From positions 1,178,001 through 1,242,000 of the forward strand of contig NZ_WBVQ01000001.1 in the NCBI RefSeq assembly GCF_008933165.1: 64,000 nt of DNA. The letters run 5' to 3'. Numbering within the stretch: the first letter of the stretch is position 1; each line of letters opens with the position of its first letter. This document shows positions 52,368 to 62,410 of the stretch, piece by piece. This DNA comes from Phaeocystidibacter marisrubri. GTDB lineage: Bacteria > Bacteroidota > Bacteroidia > Flavobacteriales > Schleiferiaceae. The notes under the pieces were generated by a model. That model was not told the origin of the DNA and searched no databases. It saw only the letters and a program-made list of their open reading frames with translations. The translations under genes and the position numbers were made by a program.

Positions 52368-53872
52368 GCGTAAATCAATTCAGGGTCAAATTGAAGTCCC
52401 TGAATGAATTCTGTAGCCGCAACAATATCGTTGTGAAGTATTCTATCCACTTCAACAAAGGGAACTTCACTTCGGAACATCTCCACAAATGAAGATAGAA
52501 ACTCACTGGTTTTCTCTTCTCTAAATGCCAAGGCTTGCGAGGCATTCATACATTCAATTGCCAAAACTCTCTCGGTATTCTCTATCACGCGGTAAGCTTT
52601 TGTGGCGGCATTTGCCCCCATGCTTACATGGTCTTCCTGACCATTCGATGATTCAATGCTGTCTACCGATGCCGGAGAGCACAACTGCTTCGATTGCGAA
52701 ACAATACTTGCGGCTGTATACTGAGGAATCATGAATCCGCTGTTCAAACCCGGTTGAGCAACCAAGAACGGTGGTAAACCTCGCTTACCGCCAATCAACT
52801 GGTAAACACGACGTTCAGAGATGTTTCCAATTTCGGCCATAGCAATTGCTAGGTGATCTAACGCCAGAGCGAGTGGTTGTCCGTGGAAATTTCCCGCTGA
52901 GATAATCGCATTGTCTTCTGGGAACACATTGGGGTTATCGGTTGCAGAATTGATTTCCGTTGTTAGCACATCCGTCACATAGCGAATGGCATCTTTTGAC
53001 GCGCCGTGTACCTGTGGCATACAGCGGAAAGAATACGGATCTTGAACATGCGTTTTTACGCGCTTGATCAACTCACTTCCCTCAAGAAAGTCGCGAATAT
53101 TTTGTGCGGTTTTCAACTGGCCACTATGAGGACGAATGAGATGTACTCTTTCATCAAATGGTTCTGGGCGACCATCGTAAGCCTCTAAACTCAAGGCCCC
53201 CACCAAGTCGGCTACATAAAGTAGTTTATGCGCTTGGATGAGCTCCCAAGTGCCATAGGCCGCCATGAACTGCGTTCCATTCAAGAGTGCCAAGCCTTCT
53301 TTACTTTGCAACACAATGGGTTCCATACCCAGAGCCGCTAATGCTTCTGCAGCCGGCATACGATCACCTTGATACATTACTTCACCTTTACCCAGAAGTG
53401 GTAGGGCTAAGTGCGCCAAAGGTGCCAAATCACCAGAAGCACCGAGCGATCCTTGTTGGTAAACTACAGGTAGAACATCTTCATTATAGAAATCAATGAG
53501 GCGCTTTACTGTGGAAAGTTGAGCTCCTGAATATCCATAGCTTAAGCTCTGTATCTTCAACAAAAGCATGATGCGAACGATGTCGCTTGGAACCTCTTCA
53601 CCCATACCACAAGCGTGACTCATCACGAGGTTCTCTTGAAGCTTAGACAAATCGTCTTTGGAGATGGTCACATTGTAAAGTGAGCCAAAGCCGGTATTGA
53701 TTCCGTAAATCGGGTCGGCGTCAACCGCCATCTTTTCATCTAGGTAGGCTCTCGCCTTCTCAATTCTTTCGATGGCACCATTTGTGAGTTCCAATGCCAT
53801 TTCTTCAAGCAAGATTCGCTCAATAAGGGGAATTGATAACGGCTCAGAGCCGATAGCAAACGATTCTCTCAT
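52364..53872 (-). CDS. hutH: Histidine ammonia-lyase
   Basis: A 502-residue enzyme starting MRESFAIGSEPLSIPLIERI. It has the MIO-forming triad Ala145-Ser146-Gly147 in GSLGASGDLAPLAHL, plus the aromatic ammonia-lyase layout of long helices. It converts histidine to urocanate. The ATG at 53872 is chosen over a TTG at 53893 because that TTG lies inside the -7 promoter box. No other hut genes are in the window, so the enzyme may be isolated. Tyrosine or phenylalanine activity cannot be ruled out by eye. Confidence 0.93.
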   Translation of the reverse strand: MRESFAIGSEPLSIPLIERILLEEMALELTNGAIERIEKARAYLDEKMAVDADPIYGINTGFGSLYNVTISKDDLSKLQENLVMSHACGMGEEVPSDIVRIMLLLKIQSLSYGYSGAQLSTVKRLIDFYNEDVLPVVYQQGSLGASGDLAPLAHLALPLLGKGEVMYQGDRMPAAEALAALGMEPIVLQSKEGLALLNGTQFMAAYGTWELIQAHKLLYVADLVGALSLEAYDGRPEPFDERVHLIRPHSGQLKTAQNIRDFLEGSELIKRVKTHVQDPYSFRCMPQVHGASKDAIRYVTDVLTTEINSATDNPNVFPEDNAIISAGNFHGQPLALALDHLAIAMAEIGNISERRVYQLIGGKRGLPPFLVAQPGLNSGFMIPQYTAASIVSQSKQLCSPASVDSIESSNGQEDHVSMGANAATKAYRVIENTERVLAIECMNASQALAFREEKTSEFLSSFVEMFRSEVPFVEVDRILHNDIVAATEFIQGLQFDPELIYA

Positions 53873-53890
53873 GGGTGTAGAAATTTGCGA

Positions 53891-53898
53891 CAAAGGTA
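53891..53898 (-). promoter_or_regulatory. Promoter -7 box of hutH
   Basis: TACCTTTG on the minus strand, 18 bases before the ATG at 53872. A TTG start at 53893 would begin inside it. Confidence 0.55.
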
Positions 53899-53997
53899 AA
53901 AGGTTAAATGGTATCCCTACTGCCCCACTCTTACATTCTTACCTTGTGTGGATGTGAGAAGAATTCATACTTTCGACTTTCCAACTGAAAGAACATT

Positions 53998-55830
53998 ATG
54001 GCCCAATCTAAAAAAGCAGAACCCAAAGCCGGGAAATCGATCTGGGAAAACAAGTGGTTTCCATACATCATCCTCACCTTGCTATGGGCAATTATCTACG
54101 CCATTGTATTCAATACGAAGCTCAACTTGGGTGGCGACAATGCCGTTTATTACATCTTAGGAGATGCTCTTTCGAGTAGTGAAGGATACACCAATATCCA
54201 CAACACCAACATGGTTCCCAACAACCACTTCCCTCCGGGTTACCCTGTTCTTCTCGCTTTTTTCATGCTAATTAGCAAGAAGATTGTGTTCTTGAAGTTT
54301 GTTAGTGGCTTATTCTTTTTGGGAACTATTCTCATTAGTTTTAGAATTTTTGAAATTCTATTAGAGAACAGAAAACTGGCATTTGTCATTGCCGCACTCG
54401 TGTTGCTCAATGGAAACTTACTCGAATACAGCAGTATTATGATGAGTGAGATTCCCTACCTGTTCTTTGGATCCCTCACGCTCCTCCTCTTCATGCTCTC
54501 TGAGCGAAACGACCACTTCCTCAAAGATTGGCGCTTTTGGGTCATGTTGGCGGTAGCCTCGTTCAGTTTTCACATTCGAACAGCGGGTATTGCACTCATA
54601 GGTGGACTCGTTCTCTACCTACTCGTGAACCGTAAATGGCTAAAGTTTGGTGTGTTCTCTATTGGATTTGGACTGCTTGGACTTCCTTGGTTCTTGCGCG
54701 GTCAGTCTCTGGGAGGCAGCTCCTACCTCAATCAACTTCTACAAGTTAATCCGTACCGTCCCGAAGATGGCATGGCGACGTTTGGCGATTTTATCACCCG
54801 CCTCACCTACAATATCACTCGATATTTTGAAGTTGAAATTCCGCGTTCCTTCTTTCCGAATAAAACCGTGGAATATCAATACTACATGCGTGAATTAACG
54901 GGAGTAGAAATCACAGAAGACCACGTTTCCCAAGGCTTCCTAATGATCGGAATCATCCTGTTTATTCTAATGGTGCTAGGCGTTTATAACATGAAGAAAT
55001 ATCGAAGCTTCGTAGCATTCTATCTGATTGGTTCGGCTACCATTCTTCTATTATGGCCTTATGTATGGTTTGGAACGCGTTTTATTCTCACCATCATTCC
55101 ATTTATGATTTTTGCGGCAGTTCTCGGTGTTCAAGCCATCCTTCAGAAAATCAATATAGATTCCAAACTCAACCCCATTGCCTACATCTTCTTGGGATTG
55201 TTCTTTGTGAAAGGAGTTAAGGCAGAGGCTGAGAAAACCGATGGAGAATTTCCTCCCAAGTATGCCGATTTTATCCGAATGTCTGAGTACGCCGATGCCT
55301 ATCTTCCCAAAGATGCCATTGTACTGAATAGAAAGCCTGGCTTGTTCTACATCAACGGACATCGGAAAACCACAAAATTCCCAGCGACATTTGACTACAA
55401 CGAAATGCGTGCAGCCCTCGATTCCAATGGTGTTACACACGTAATTGTAGATGCCATGGGATTTGCAGATGAAGGTCGATATCTAGTGCCTTTCATTCAG
55501 GCAAATTTGGAGAAATTCACACAAGTTCAGCACTTCCAAACCGGTGACTTACACACCTACCTCTTAGAATATCACAACGATAGAGGTTACGAAGGTGAGT
55601 GGGGTGGTCCTCATGAAAATGGACAAGTTCAAGTGAAGAATGGAAAAGGGCTTTACCGTTTCCCTGATGGTCGTATCTTTGACGGCCATTGGCAAAATAA
55701 TAAGAAAGAAGGCGAAGGCGTTCTGACGTTGAAAGATGGAACCTCTATCCACGGATTATGGACCAACGATACATTGGCAGAAACGCACTTCACCCTAACA
55801 GCAAACGGAGATACGCTTCGAACTGAATAA
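53998..55830 (+). CDS. GT-C membrane glycosyltransferase with C-terminal MORN repeats
   Basis: A 610-residue protein. The first 430 residues hold about ten membrane helices with the first loop GGDNAVYY, the kind of acidic motif used by dolichol-phosphate-sugar-dependent GT-C enzymes (PMT/ArnT group), and a basic HNTNMVPNNHFPPGYP loop. A periplasmic part (430-530) follows. The last 80 residues are MORN-like repeats: YEGEWGGPHENG, then NGKGLYRFPDGRIFDGHW and EGEGVLTLKDGTSIHGLW. MORN repeats usually bind lipids or proteins. A glycosyltransferase carrying them is unusual. Confidence 0.82.
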   Translation: MAQSKKAEPKAGKSIWENKWFPYIILTLLWAIIYAIVFNTKLNLGGDNAVYYILGDALSSSEGYTNIHNTNMVPNNHFPPGYPVLLAFFMLISKKIVFLKFVSGLFFLGTILISFRIFEILLENRKLAFVIAALVLLNGNLLEYSSIMMSEIPYLFFGSLTLLLFMLSERNDHFLKDWRFWVMLAVASFSFHIRTAGIALIGGLVLYLLVNRKWLKFGVFSIGFGLLGLPWFLRGQSLGGSSYLNQLLQVNPYRPEDGMATFGDFITRLTYNITRYFEVEIPRSFFPNKTVEYQYYMRELTGVEITEDHVSQGFLMIGIILFILMVLGVYNMKKYRSFVAFYLIGSATILLLWPYVWFGTRFILTIIPFMIFAAVLGVQAILQKINIDSKLNPIAYIFLGLFFVKGVKAEAEKTDGEFPPKYADFIRMSEYADAYLPKDAIVLNRKPGLFYINGHRKTTKFPATFDYNEMRAALDSNGVTHVIVDAMGFADEGRYLVPFIQANLEKFTQVQHFQTGDLHTYLLEYHNDRGYEGEWGGPHENGQVQVKNGKGLYRFPDGRIFDGHWQNNKKEGEGVLTLKDGTSIHGLWTNDTLAETHFTLTANGDTLRTE

Positions 55831-55874
55831 GCCAGAGCAAATCGTATTTTCGGAACCTATATTACAGCGCAAGC

Positions 55875-56603
55875 ATGATTTCAGACTTTAAGAAACTGTC
55901 TATCGTAATCCCTGCCTACAACGAAGGGCCTACCATTCACTTTATTCTAGACAGAGTTAAAGCCGTTGAACTTCCCAACAATATTGAGAAAGAGCTCATT
56001 ATTGTGAACGACTGTTCCAAGGATGATACCGAAGAAGCCATCTTGCGCTATCAGAAGAACAATCCAGATCTCAACATCCAATATCACAAGCACGAAGTGA
56101 ATATGGGTAAAGGGGCTGCTCTTCACACGGGTATTGCAAAAGCTTCGGGTGAGTATACCCTCATCCAAGATGCCGATTTGGAATACGATCCAAACGAGTA
56201 CATCGACTTGCTCAAGCCTATTTTAAATGGTGATGCAGACGTGGTCTATGGATCTCGCTTTATGGGAGGAAACCCACACCGAATTCTATTCTTCTGGCAC
56301 AGCATTGGAAATAAGATGCTCACCTTCCTATCGAATATGCTCACGAATTTGAACTTAACGGATATGGAAACGTGCTACAAGCTTTTCCGTACGGATATGG
56401 TTCAAAATCTGAACTTGAAGGAAAAGCGATTTGGGTTTGAACCTGAAGTGACGGCGAAAATCGCTCGTATTCCAAAAGTTCGAATCTATGAAGTAGGTAT
56501 TTCCTACTACGGCAGAACCTTTGAAGAAGGAAAGAAAATCAACTGGAAAGACGGCTTTAGAGCCATCTACTGTATAGTGAAGTACAACGTTTTCTCAAAA
56601 TAG
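55875..56603 (+). CDS. Polyprenyl-phosphate glycosyltransferase (Dpm1-like)
   Basis: A 242-residue GT-A family 2 enzyme without membrane helices: LSIVIPAYNEGPTIHFIL, VNDCSKDDTEEAIL, MGKGAALHTGIAKASGEY, IQDADLEYDPNE (DXD region) and YGSRFMGG, as in dolichol-phosphate mannosyl- or glucosyltransferases. It makes lipid-linked sugar donors. The gene lies 44 bases after the GT-C/MORN gene, so it could supply the donor for that membrane enzyme. Confidence 0.92.
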   Translation: MISDFKKLSIVIPAYNEGPTIHFILDRVKAVELPNNIEKELIIVNDCSKDDTEEAILRYQKNNPDLNIQYHKHEVNMGKGAALHTGIAKASGEYTLIQDADLEYDPNEYIDLLKPILNGDADVVYGSRFMGGNPHRILFFWHSIGNKMLTFLSNMLTNLNLTDMETCYKLFRTDMVQNLNLKEKRFGFEPEVTAKIARIPKVRIYEVGISYYGRTFEEGKKINWKDGFRAIYCIVKYNVFSK

Positions 56604-56623
56604 AGAAAACCATAGCATTCCAT

Positions 56624-56662
56624 AAAAAAGAGCGAGTAGGATTTCCCACTCGCTCTTTTTTT
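56624..56662. terminator. Bidirectional terminator between GT2 and copA
   Basis: AGAGCGAGT and ACTCGCTCT pair around a 10-base loop, with A6 before and T7 after. It can end both the plus-strand glycosyltransferase operon and the minus-strand copA gene. Confidence 0.85.
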
Positions 56663-56679
56663 ATGAAGTTGTAATTTCT

Positions 56680-58911
56680 CTATTTCGATTTGAATACGGT
56701 CCGCAACCTCAAGCTGTTGGTTACCACAGAGACAGATGAGAGCCCCATAGCGGCACCTGCAATCATTGGATTGAGCATGAATCCATACGCGGGATACAAT
56801 ACCCCCGCAGCAATAGGAATCCCGATCAAGTTGTAAATGAACGCCCAGAACAGATTCTGGCGAATGGTATTGACCGTTGCTCGAGAGAGGCGCAATGCAT
56901 CTGGAACACCGCTTAAATTATCTCTCATCAAAGTGATTCTAGCGGTATCCATGGCAATCTCTGTACCTCCACCCATTGCAATAGACACATCTGCCAGTGC
57001 AAGAGCTTGTGCATCATTCACACCATCTCCTACCATTGCCACATGTTTACCAGAATGCTGCAACGCCTCTACGTACTCGTATTTCTCATCTGGAGTGACT
57101 TCAGCTTTCACGTGATCGATCCCAACCTCTCTAGCAACAGCAGTTGCAGTAGCCATGTGATCTCCAGTGAGCAAGTGAACGGTAATTCCCTTGTTATTGA
57201 GTTGGCGAACGGCCTCAAAAGCTTCCTCCTTGATGGTATCTGAAATGCTGAAAAGTGCTTCCAAGGTTTGATCCTTAGAAAATGCAACAACAGATCTTCC
57301 GTACTCTCCTTGAACTACGGTCCATGCTTCTGCTTCATCCGTCCACTCTACCCCTTCTTGAATCAGCCAGCTTGGCTTACCCACGCGGTAAACGAAATCA
57401 TCCACTTTTGCGATGGCACCAGCTCCCGTAACACTTTCAAAACCATGCAAATCGGGTTTATCTGTATCCGGTTGATGCTCATTGCGAAGCCATCCGACTA
57501 TGGCTGAGGCCAAGGGATGTTCTGAAAGCTGTTCAATGGCTTCCAATGTGCTCCAGTGAATATTTGAATGAACCTTTAATACTTCCTTTACGGAAGGGTG
57601 ACCATGCGTAATGGTACCCGTTTTATCGAGAACGACATCAGTAACACGATGACCTTTCTCCAATGACTCTGCATCGCGAATCAAGATGCCATGACGCGCA
57701 CCGGCACCTACCCCCGCCATGATCGCGGTTGGAGTGGCCAAACCAAGTGCACATGGGCAAGCGATAACCAAGACTGTAATCGCAGCAAGCATTCCTCTAA
57801 TTACAGCGTCTTCGGCACCACTAAAGGCCCATACTGCAAAAGTGATAATGGCCAAGCCTAGAACCACAGGAACGAATATTCCTGCAATCTTATCCACCAG
57901 GCGTTGAACAGGTGCTTTACTACCTTGCGCTTCGCGCACACGCTGAACAATTCTGGCCAATACTGTTTCCGACCCCACTTCAGATGCGCGATAGGTAAGC
58001 GTTCCCTTCTGGTTAATGGTTCCCGCTACAACGCGTTCCCCTTCAAATTTAGCAACGGGCACAGGCTCGCCTGTAAGCATGGATTCATCTACATAACTCT
58101 CGCCTGCTTCCACATATCCATCTACCGCAATTCTTCCTCCCGGTTTTACGCGAAGGAGGTCGCCCACCATAACATTCTTAACGGCGACGATAATCTCGGC
58201 CTCACCTTCCACCACAACCACTTCATCGGGTTGTAAGTCCATCAGTCCTTTAATGGCATCGGAAGTTTGAGAAGTAGCCCTTGATTCGAGTAGTTTTCCA
58301 ATTAAAATAAAGGAAACGATAACGGCAGCTGCTTCAAAGTAAACATGGGGCTCCATTCCCCTGCTCTCTAGCCACTCGGGCATCAACGTATTGACAGCTG
58401 AGAAAACGAAGGCAACACCTGTACTTACAGCCACCAAGGTATCCATGTTTGCATAAAGGTGCTGAGCTTGCTTCCAAGCATTGACGAAGAAGGAACGTCC
58501 AAACCAGAAAAGCACAGGGATCGTCAAAATCATCATGGCCATATTGGACCACGATTGTTTCGGAATCAACATGCTCAGAGCAAAAACAGGAACCGAGAAG
58601 ATCAAAGATCCAATCGTCTTGGTTTTTAGCTCTTTGTAGTGATCTTCTTGAAGCTGACGAACGGTATCGTAAACCTCTTCTGCTCCCTTGTCTGAATCTT
58701 CGGGAATGATAAGGTCATATCCCACATCTTGAACCGATTTGCGGAGGTCATCTAGCGTCGCTGAATCATCGTATTCTACCTGTGCGGTATGATTCGCAAA
58801 ATTCACATTGGCAGAAACAATTCCTTTGGATGACTTCAACGCCTTTTCTACGTTCACTGCGCAAGCGGCACAGCTCATACCAGAAACGGGCAAAGTCTTT
58901 GAAGTACTCAT
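56680..58911 (-). CDS. copA: Copper-translocating P-type ATPase
   Basis: A 743-residue P1B ATPase. One N-terminal heavy-metal domain has [10 protein letters not shown] (Cys14, Cys17). The membrane metal path has CPC in [13 protein letters not shown]. The catalytic loop is [26 protein letters not shown] closes the P domain. It exports Cu(I) from the cytoplasm. A terminator separates it from the copZ gene upstream, so it may have its own promoter in the 100-base gap after the hairpin. Confidence 0.96.
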   Translation of the reverse strand: MSTSKTLPVSGMSCAACAVNVEKALKSSKGIVSANVNFANHTAQVEYDDSATLDDLRKSVQDVGYDLIIPEDSDKGAEEVYDTVRQLQEDHYKELKTKTIGSLIFSVPVFALSMLIPKQSWSNMAMMILTIPVLFWFGRSFFVNAWKQAQHLYANMDTLVAVSTGVAFVFSAVNTLMPEWLESRGMEPHVYFEAAAVIVSFILIGKLLESRATSQTSDAIKGLMDLQPDEVVVVEGEAEIIVAVKNVMVGDLLRVKPGGRIAVDGYVEAGESYVDESMLTGEPVPVAKFEGERVVAGTINQKGTLTYRASEVGSETVLARIVQRVREAQGSKAPVQRLVDKIAGIFVPVVLGLAIITFAVWAFSGAEDAVIRGMLAAITVLVIACPCALGLATPTAIMAGVGAGARHGILIRDAESLEKGHRVTDVVLDKTGTITHGHPSVKEVLKVHSNIHWSTLEAIEQLSEHPLASAIVGWLRNEHQPDTDKPDLHGFESVTGAGAIAKVDDFVYRVGKPSWLIQEGVEWTDEAEAWTVVQGEYGRSVVAFSKDQTLEALFSISDTIKEEAFEAVRQLNNKGITVHLLTGDHMATATAVAREVGIDHVKAEVTPDEKYEYVEALQHSGKHVAMVGDGVNDAQALALADVSIAMGGGTEIAMDTARITLMRDNLSGVPDALRLSRATVNTIRQNLFWAFIYNLIGIPIAAGVLYPAYGFMLNPMIAGAAMGLSSVSVVTNSLRLRTVFKSK

Positions 58912-58957
58912 ATTAGGTGTTTCGTTGTTCTCTACTAAGTTCTATAAAGAAAAACAG

Positions 58958-58999
58958 AAAGGCACGAGAGATTGTTTAATTCAATCGTCTCGTGCCTTT
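58958..58999 (-). terminator. Intrinsic terminator between copZ and copA
   Basis: AAAGGCACGAGA and TCTCGTGCCTTT pair, with an inner ATTG/CAAT extension, followed on the minus strand by a T-rich run. It ends the transcript from moxR and copZ before copA. Confidence 0.75.
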
Positions 59000-59017
59000 C
59001 ATCAATATTATTAATCC

Positions 59018-59218
59018 TTATTGAAGTTCGTAACCCGCGTTCTTTACAGCATTGCGAAGTACACTTTCATCAATTTCAGTTTGAGATTCTATCTCTGCGG
59101 TCGCATCTTGGAGATTCACGTTTACTCCAAGAACACCGTTTACAGATTCCAATGCCTTGATCACTGCATCTTGACATCCGGTACATTTCATACCGCTAAC
59201 GGAATATTTAGCTTTCAT
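59018..59218 (-). CDS. copZ: Heavy-metal-binding chaperone (CopZ-like)
   Basis: A 66-residue protein with a ferredoxin-like HMA domain. Cys12 and Cys15 in SGMKCTGCQDAV bind copper. The rest (VNLQDATAEIESQTEIDESV, NAVKNAGYELQ) is the usual domain. It is probably a copper chaperone for CopA. It starts three bases after the moxR gene, so it may be transcribed with it rather than with copA. Confidence 0.9.
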   Translation of the reverse strand: MKAKYSVSGMKCTGCQDAVIKALESVNGVLGVNVNLQDATAEIESQTEIDESVLRNAVKNAGYELQ

Positions 59219-59221
59219 TCT

Positions 59222-60199
59222 CTAAGAAATTTCAGCGGCTGCGCCTAGGATTTTCTGAATGATTGAAGATTCGGTCATCCCCTCTGCTTCAGCCTTGTAG
59301 TTTTTAACAATTCGGTGACGAAGGATTGGTTCTGCCACGGCACGGACATCCTCCCTATCCGGTGAATACTTTCCACGAGTAGCAGCATAGGCTTTTGCAC
59401 CTAGCACCAAAAACTGTGAAGCTCTTGGTCCAGCTCCCCACGACAAATAGTCTTTCACAAATGCAGGAGCATCTGGATTATCTGGACGAGTATAGGAAGC
59501 AATTCTCACGGCGTATTCCATGACTTGATCACTTACAGGCACACGACGAATCAAGGCCTGAATATCCATGATTGTGCGTCCGTCTAGTATGTGTTCCAAT
59601 ACTGGCTTGTGGTCGCCTGTAGTGCCCTTTACGATGGCCACTTCTTCCGCAAAAGAGGGATAATCCACTTGAATATTGAACATAAATCTATCCAACTGAG
59701 CCTCGGGTAACGGATAGGTTCCCTCTTGTTCAATTGGGTTTTGAGTAGCGAGTACAAAGAACGGGTCCTCCATTTTGAAGGTCTGGCCAGAGCTCGTTAC
59801 CGATCTCTCCTGCATGGCTTCTAGTAAAGCCGATTGTGTTTTTGGAGGTGTTCGGTTGATTTCATCCGCCAATACGATATTCGCGAAAATAGGTCCACGA
59901 ATAAATTTGAAGTGACGGTTCTCATCCAAAATCTCCGCACCGATGATATCCGATGGCATCAAGTCGGGTGTGAACTGAATACGTGAAAACGTGAGACCTA
60001 GCACTTCAGAAATGGTATTCACCAGGAGCGTTTTCGCCAAACCGGGAACACCCACGAGCAAGCTGTGTCCCTTACAAAAGATGGAAAGAACTACTTGATC
60101 TACAACATCCTCTTGACCTACAATCACCTTGGCAATCTCCTTCTTCAAGTCACCGTATTGATGTACTAACTGGTCAATTGCTTGTATATCCTTACTCAT
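59222..60199 (-). CDS. MoxR-family AAA ATPase
   Basis: A 325-residue AAA+ protein. It has Walker A GVPGLAKT (about 50-57), Walker B LADEINRTPPKTQ (about 110-122), the arginine-finger region and the MoxR lid (about 230-325). MoxR proteins help mature enzyme complexes or respond to stress. No VWA-domain partner is visible here, but copZ follows three bases later. It overlaps the PPIase gene before it by four bases. Confidence 0.93.
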   Translation of the reverse strand: MSKDIQAIDQLVHQYGDLKKEIAKVIVGQEDVVDQVVLSIFCKGHSLLVGVPGLAKTLLVNTISEVLGLTFSRIQFTPDLMPSDIIGAEILDENRHFKFIRGPIFANIVLADEINRTPPKTQSALLEAMQERSVTSSGQTFKMEDPFFVLATQNPIEQEGTYPLPEAQLDRFMFNIQVDYPSFAEEVAIVKGTTGDHKPVLEHILDGRTIMDIQALIRRVPVSDQVMEYAVRIASYTRPDNPDAPAFVKDYLSWGAGPRASQFLVLGAKAYAATRGKYSPDREDVRAVAEPILRHRIVKNYKAEAEGMTESSIIQKILGAAAEIS

Positions 60200-61587
60200 T
60201 CTCCACGGTTTGATGTACCATCGTTATTCCAGTCACGCGAGAAGGTACAGTTGTAGTATTCGTTGTTAATGCGGATGTAGGTGTGGTTGATTTTCTCTTT
60301 CAACCAGCGGTCCATTTCTTTACCTTGCTTATGCTGAAGCGCCATGGCTTGAAGTCGGCCATAATCCTGCTGCATATTCGCTTGGTGAGGTTCTGTTCTC
60401 GAAACGACACGGATGATTCGGAATGCTTCTTTTTGCTCGTCATCGCGCCAAAGTACCGGTTCAGAAATGCCCCCCACGTTCACGCCTTGAATAGCATAGA
60501 ACACGCTGCGATCCAACGTCGAAACATCCCATTTTGTATCCCCAGTTTGAGGATTCATGAGCATTCCGCGATTGTATCGTGTTCCATCATCTTCAGAATA
60601 AAGATCAACGGCATCTTCAAATGAAACATCACCGCGAGAAATCTTCATTCGAATGCTGTCCATTGCATTCTTCGCTTCATTCAAGTTGACATCACTGATC
60701 TTGGGTTTGATCAAAATGTGACGTAAATCCAACTCTTCACCTCTCTTGGCAATGAGTTGTACAATATGATAGCCGTATACAGTGCGGAAGGGATCTGACA
60801 CTTCACCGGGCTGAAGGTTGAACGCCACCGCTTCAAATTCCTTAACAAACTGACCCCGCTTAATGCCTTCATACATCCCACCGTTCTTTTGTGAACCTGG
60901 GTCTTCAGAGTAAAGAATCGCCATAGTCGCGAAGCTTCTTCCTTCAAGAATACGTTGCTTGAAATCCTTGAGCTTATCGATTACATATTGCTCCTCCTCT
61001 TCATCAATAGCAGGATAGATAACAATCTGGGCCATCTCCACCTCACTGTTGATCAATGGAACAGAATCCTTTGGAATGGTGGCAAAGTACTCCTGTACTT
61101 CGGTAGGTGTCACTTCTACATTCTGCGTAATGCTATATTGCATACGCTGAGCAGTCAGTTGATTTCGCATGAGCGGTTTCATCTCCTCCCGGATTTCAGC
61201 CATCGACTTACCGTAGTAGGTTTCCAACTTCTTGATATCGCCCCCAAATTGCCCCAATAGCGCTTCCAAACGACGGTTTACATTGCTCTCTACCTCGTTA
61301 TCGTCTACAATTACACTATCCACTTCCGCATGGTGCAAAAGCAACTTCTCCATGAGTTGATCTTCCACCACATCACAGATTTCTAATGTTAATCCGTTCT
61401 GACGGTACTGAGCTTCAAGAGCTTCAAAGCTCCCCTCTACTTCACTCTTCAGAATGATATTGTTCCCCACAACGGCAACAATCCCTTCAGCTACGGTTCC
61501 ACCCACACCGGGCTGAGCAATCGCAGCAATAGATCCAAAAAGGAATACAGTGAAGAGGTTAATAAATTTCAAAGTCGTTCTTTTCAT
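60196..61587 (-). CDS. SurA-type peptidyl-prolyl isomerase
   Basis: A 463-residue protein. From the ATG at 61587 it has a signal peptide (FINLFTVFLFGSIAAIAQPG), an N-terminal SurA chaperone region (about 30-170), and two parvulin domains with FATMAILYSEDPGSQKNGGM and then DLRHILIKPKISD plus VSFEDAVDLYSEDDGTRYNRG. SurA helps outer-membrane proteins fold in the periplasm. The start is the second ATG of MTHMKR. It overlaps the lipoprotein gene before it by 29 bases. Confidence 0.9.
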   Translation of the reverse strand: MKRTTLKFINLFTVFLFGSIAAIAQPGVGGTVAEGIVAVVGNNIILKSEVEGSFEALEAQYRQNGLTLEICDVVEDQLMEKLLLHHAEVDSVIVDDNEVESNVNRRLEALLGQFGGDIKKLETYYGKSMAEIREEMKPLMRNQLTAQRMQYSITQNVEVTPTEVQEYFATIPKDSVPLINSEVEMAQIVIYPAIDEEEEQYVIDKLKDFKQRILEGRSFATMAILYSEDPGSQKNGGMYEGIKRGQFVKEFEAVAFNLQPGEVSDPFRTVYGYHIVQLIAKRGEELDLRHILIKPKISDVNLNEAKNAMDSIRMKISRGDVSFEDAVDLYSEDDGTRYNRGMLMNPQTGDTKWDVSTLDRSVFYAIQGVNVGGISEPVLWRDDEQKEAFRIIRVVSRTEPHQANMQQDYGRLQAMALQHKQGKEMDRWLKEKINHTYIRINNEYYNCTFSRDWNNDGTSNRGE

Positions 61588-62410
61588 ATGCGTCATTCAC
61601 TATTCGCTCTTCCATGGTAGCGATTAGTTCTTGTTTTCTCTTATTGAGGATGATGTTCTTGATGGTCGACTGAACATAAGGAAGTGGAGAAACATCATCC
61701 GCTATCTTATAATTCAGAATTTCAACGAAATAAATACTAGTACTATCGTTTAGCTCTACGTATTTATTGTGGTTCAAGAACTCTTGTTGATTGTACGTTT
61801 GAATGGGAATGAACTTGGACAGGTCGTTGTATCGAACCCAGCTGGTATCCCCAAAACTCGAAGTACGGGCATAATGGAATGCATAATCTTCCAACTCTAT
61901 GCGATCTTCAGGCTTATTACTCTTGAACCAACGTCGAACTTTGGCCAAATCCGGAGTCTCCGTATTCAGCACCAAATAGTTGAGCTTAAGAATATTCTCC
62001 TTAAGCTCAAACTCAGATTGATGAGCGTTGTAATACTCTAAAATTTGCTCCTTAGAAATAGCAGTGTCGAGATGCTCGTTCACAAAGCGCTCCTGATAGG
62101 TAAACTTCAGAAGATCATTTCGGTACTGTTGAACAAGCTCTTCAAAATCCTTCTCCTTATCGGCAAGGTTGAACTCTGCTTTCTTGATGATCAACTGTTC
62201 CTTGCCCCAGTTGTTGATGTACTTCTGTGCCCAAATCGCGCTGTCTTCTTTGGACAAACCCGAAGGCATCACTTCCTCCAAATCCTCTTGGTACAGTCGG
62301 GTGTCATACACACGAGCAACAACATCACCCTTGTCGTCTTCTCCAACGAGAAGTGAACAAGATGATAGTCCAATTGCCAATGCAAACCCTATGATTACTG
62401 CTCTCCTCAA
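61559..62410 (-). CDS. SurA-related periplasmic lipoprotein without a PPIase signature
   Basis: A 283-residue protein with a lipobox (LAIGLSSCSLLV, Cys about 18). The body resembles the helical chaperone part of SurA (YNAHQSEFELKENILKLNYL), but the parvulin active-site pattern (GGxLGW, GYHI) is absent. It may be a chaperone-only member. It overlaps both neighbours and sits between two full parvulin genes, so the three make an envelope-folding operon. Confidence 0.72.
   Translation of the reverse strand: MRRAVIIGFALAIGLSSCSLLVGEDDKGDVVARVYDTRLYQEDLEEVMPSGLSKEDSAIWAQKYINNWGKEQLIIKKAEFNLADKEKDFEELVQQYRNDLLKFTYQERFVNEHLDTAISKEQILEYYNAHQSEFELKENILKLNYLVLNTETPDLAKVRRWFKSNKPEDRIELEDYAFHYARTSSFGDTSWVRYNDLSKFIPIQTYNQQEFLNHNKYVELNDSTSIYFVEILNYKIADDVSPLPYVQSTIKNIILNKRKQELIATMEERIVNDAYEKNDFEIY

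Noticed and set aside
53872-53893. TTG start for hutH
   Set aside because: It lies inside the TACCTTTG promoter box on the same strand. The ATG at 53872 fits the family start.
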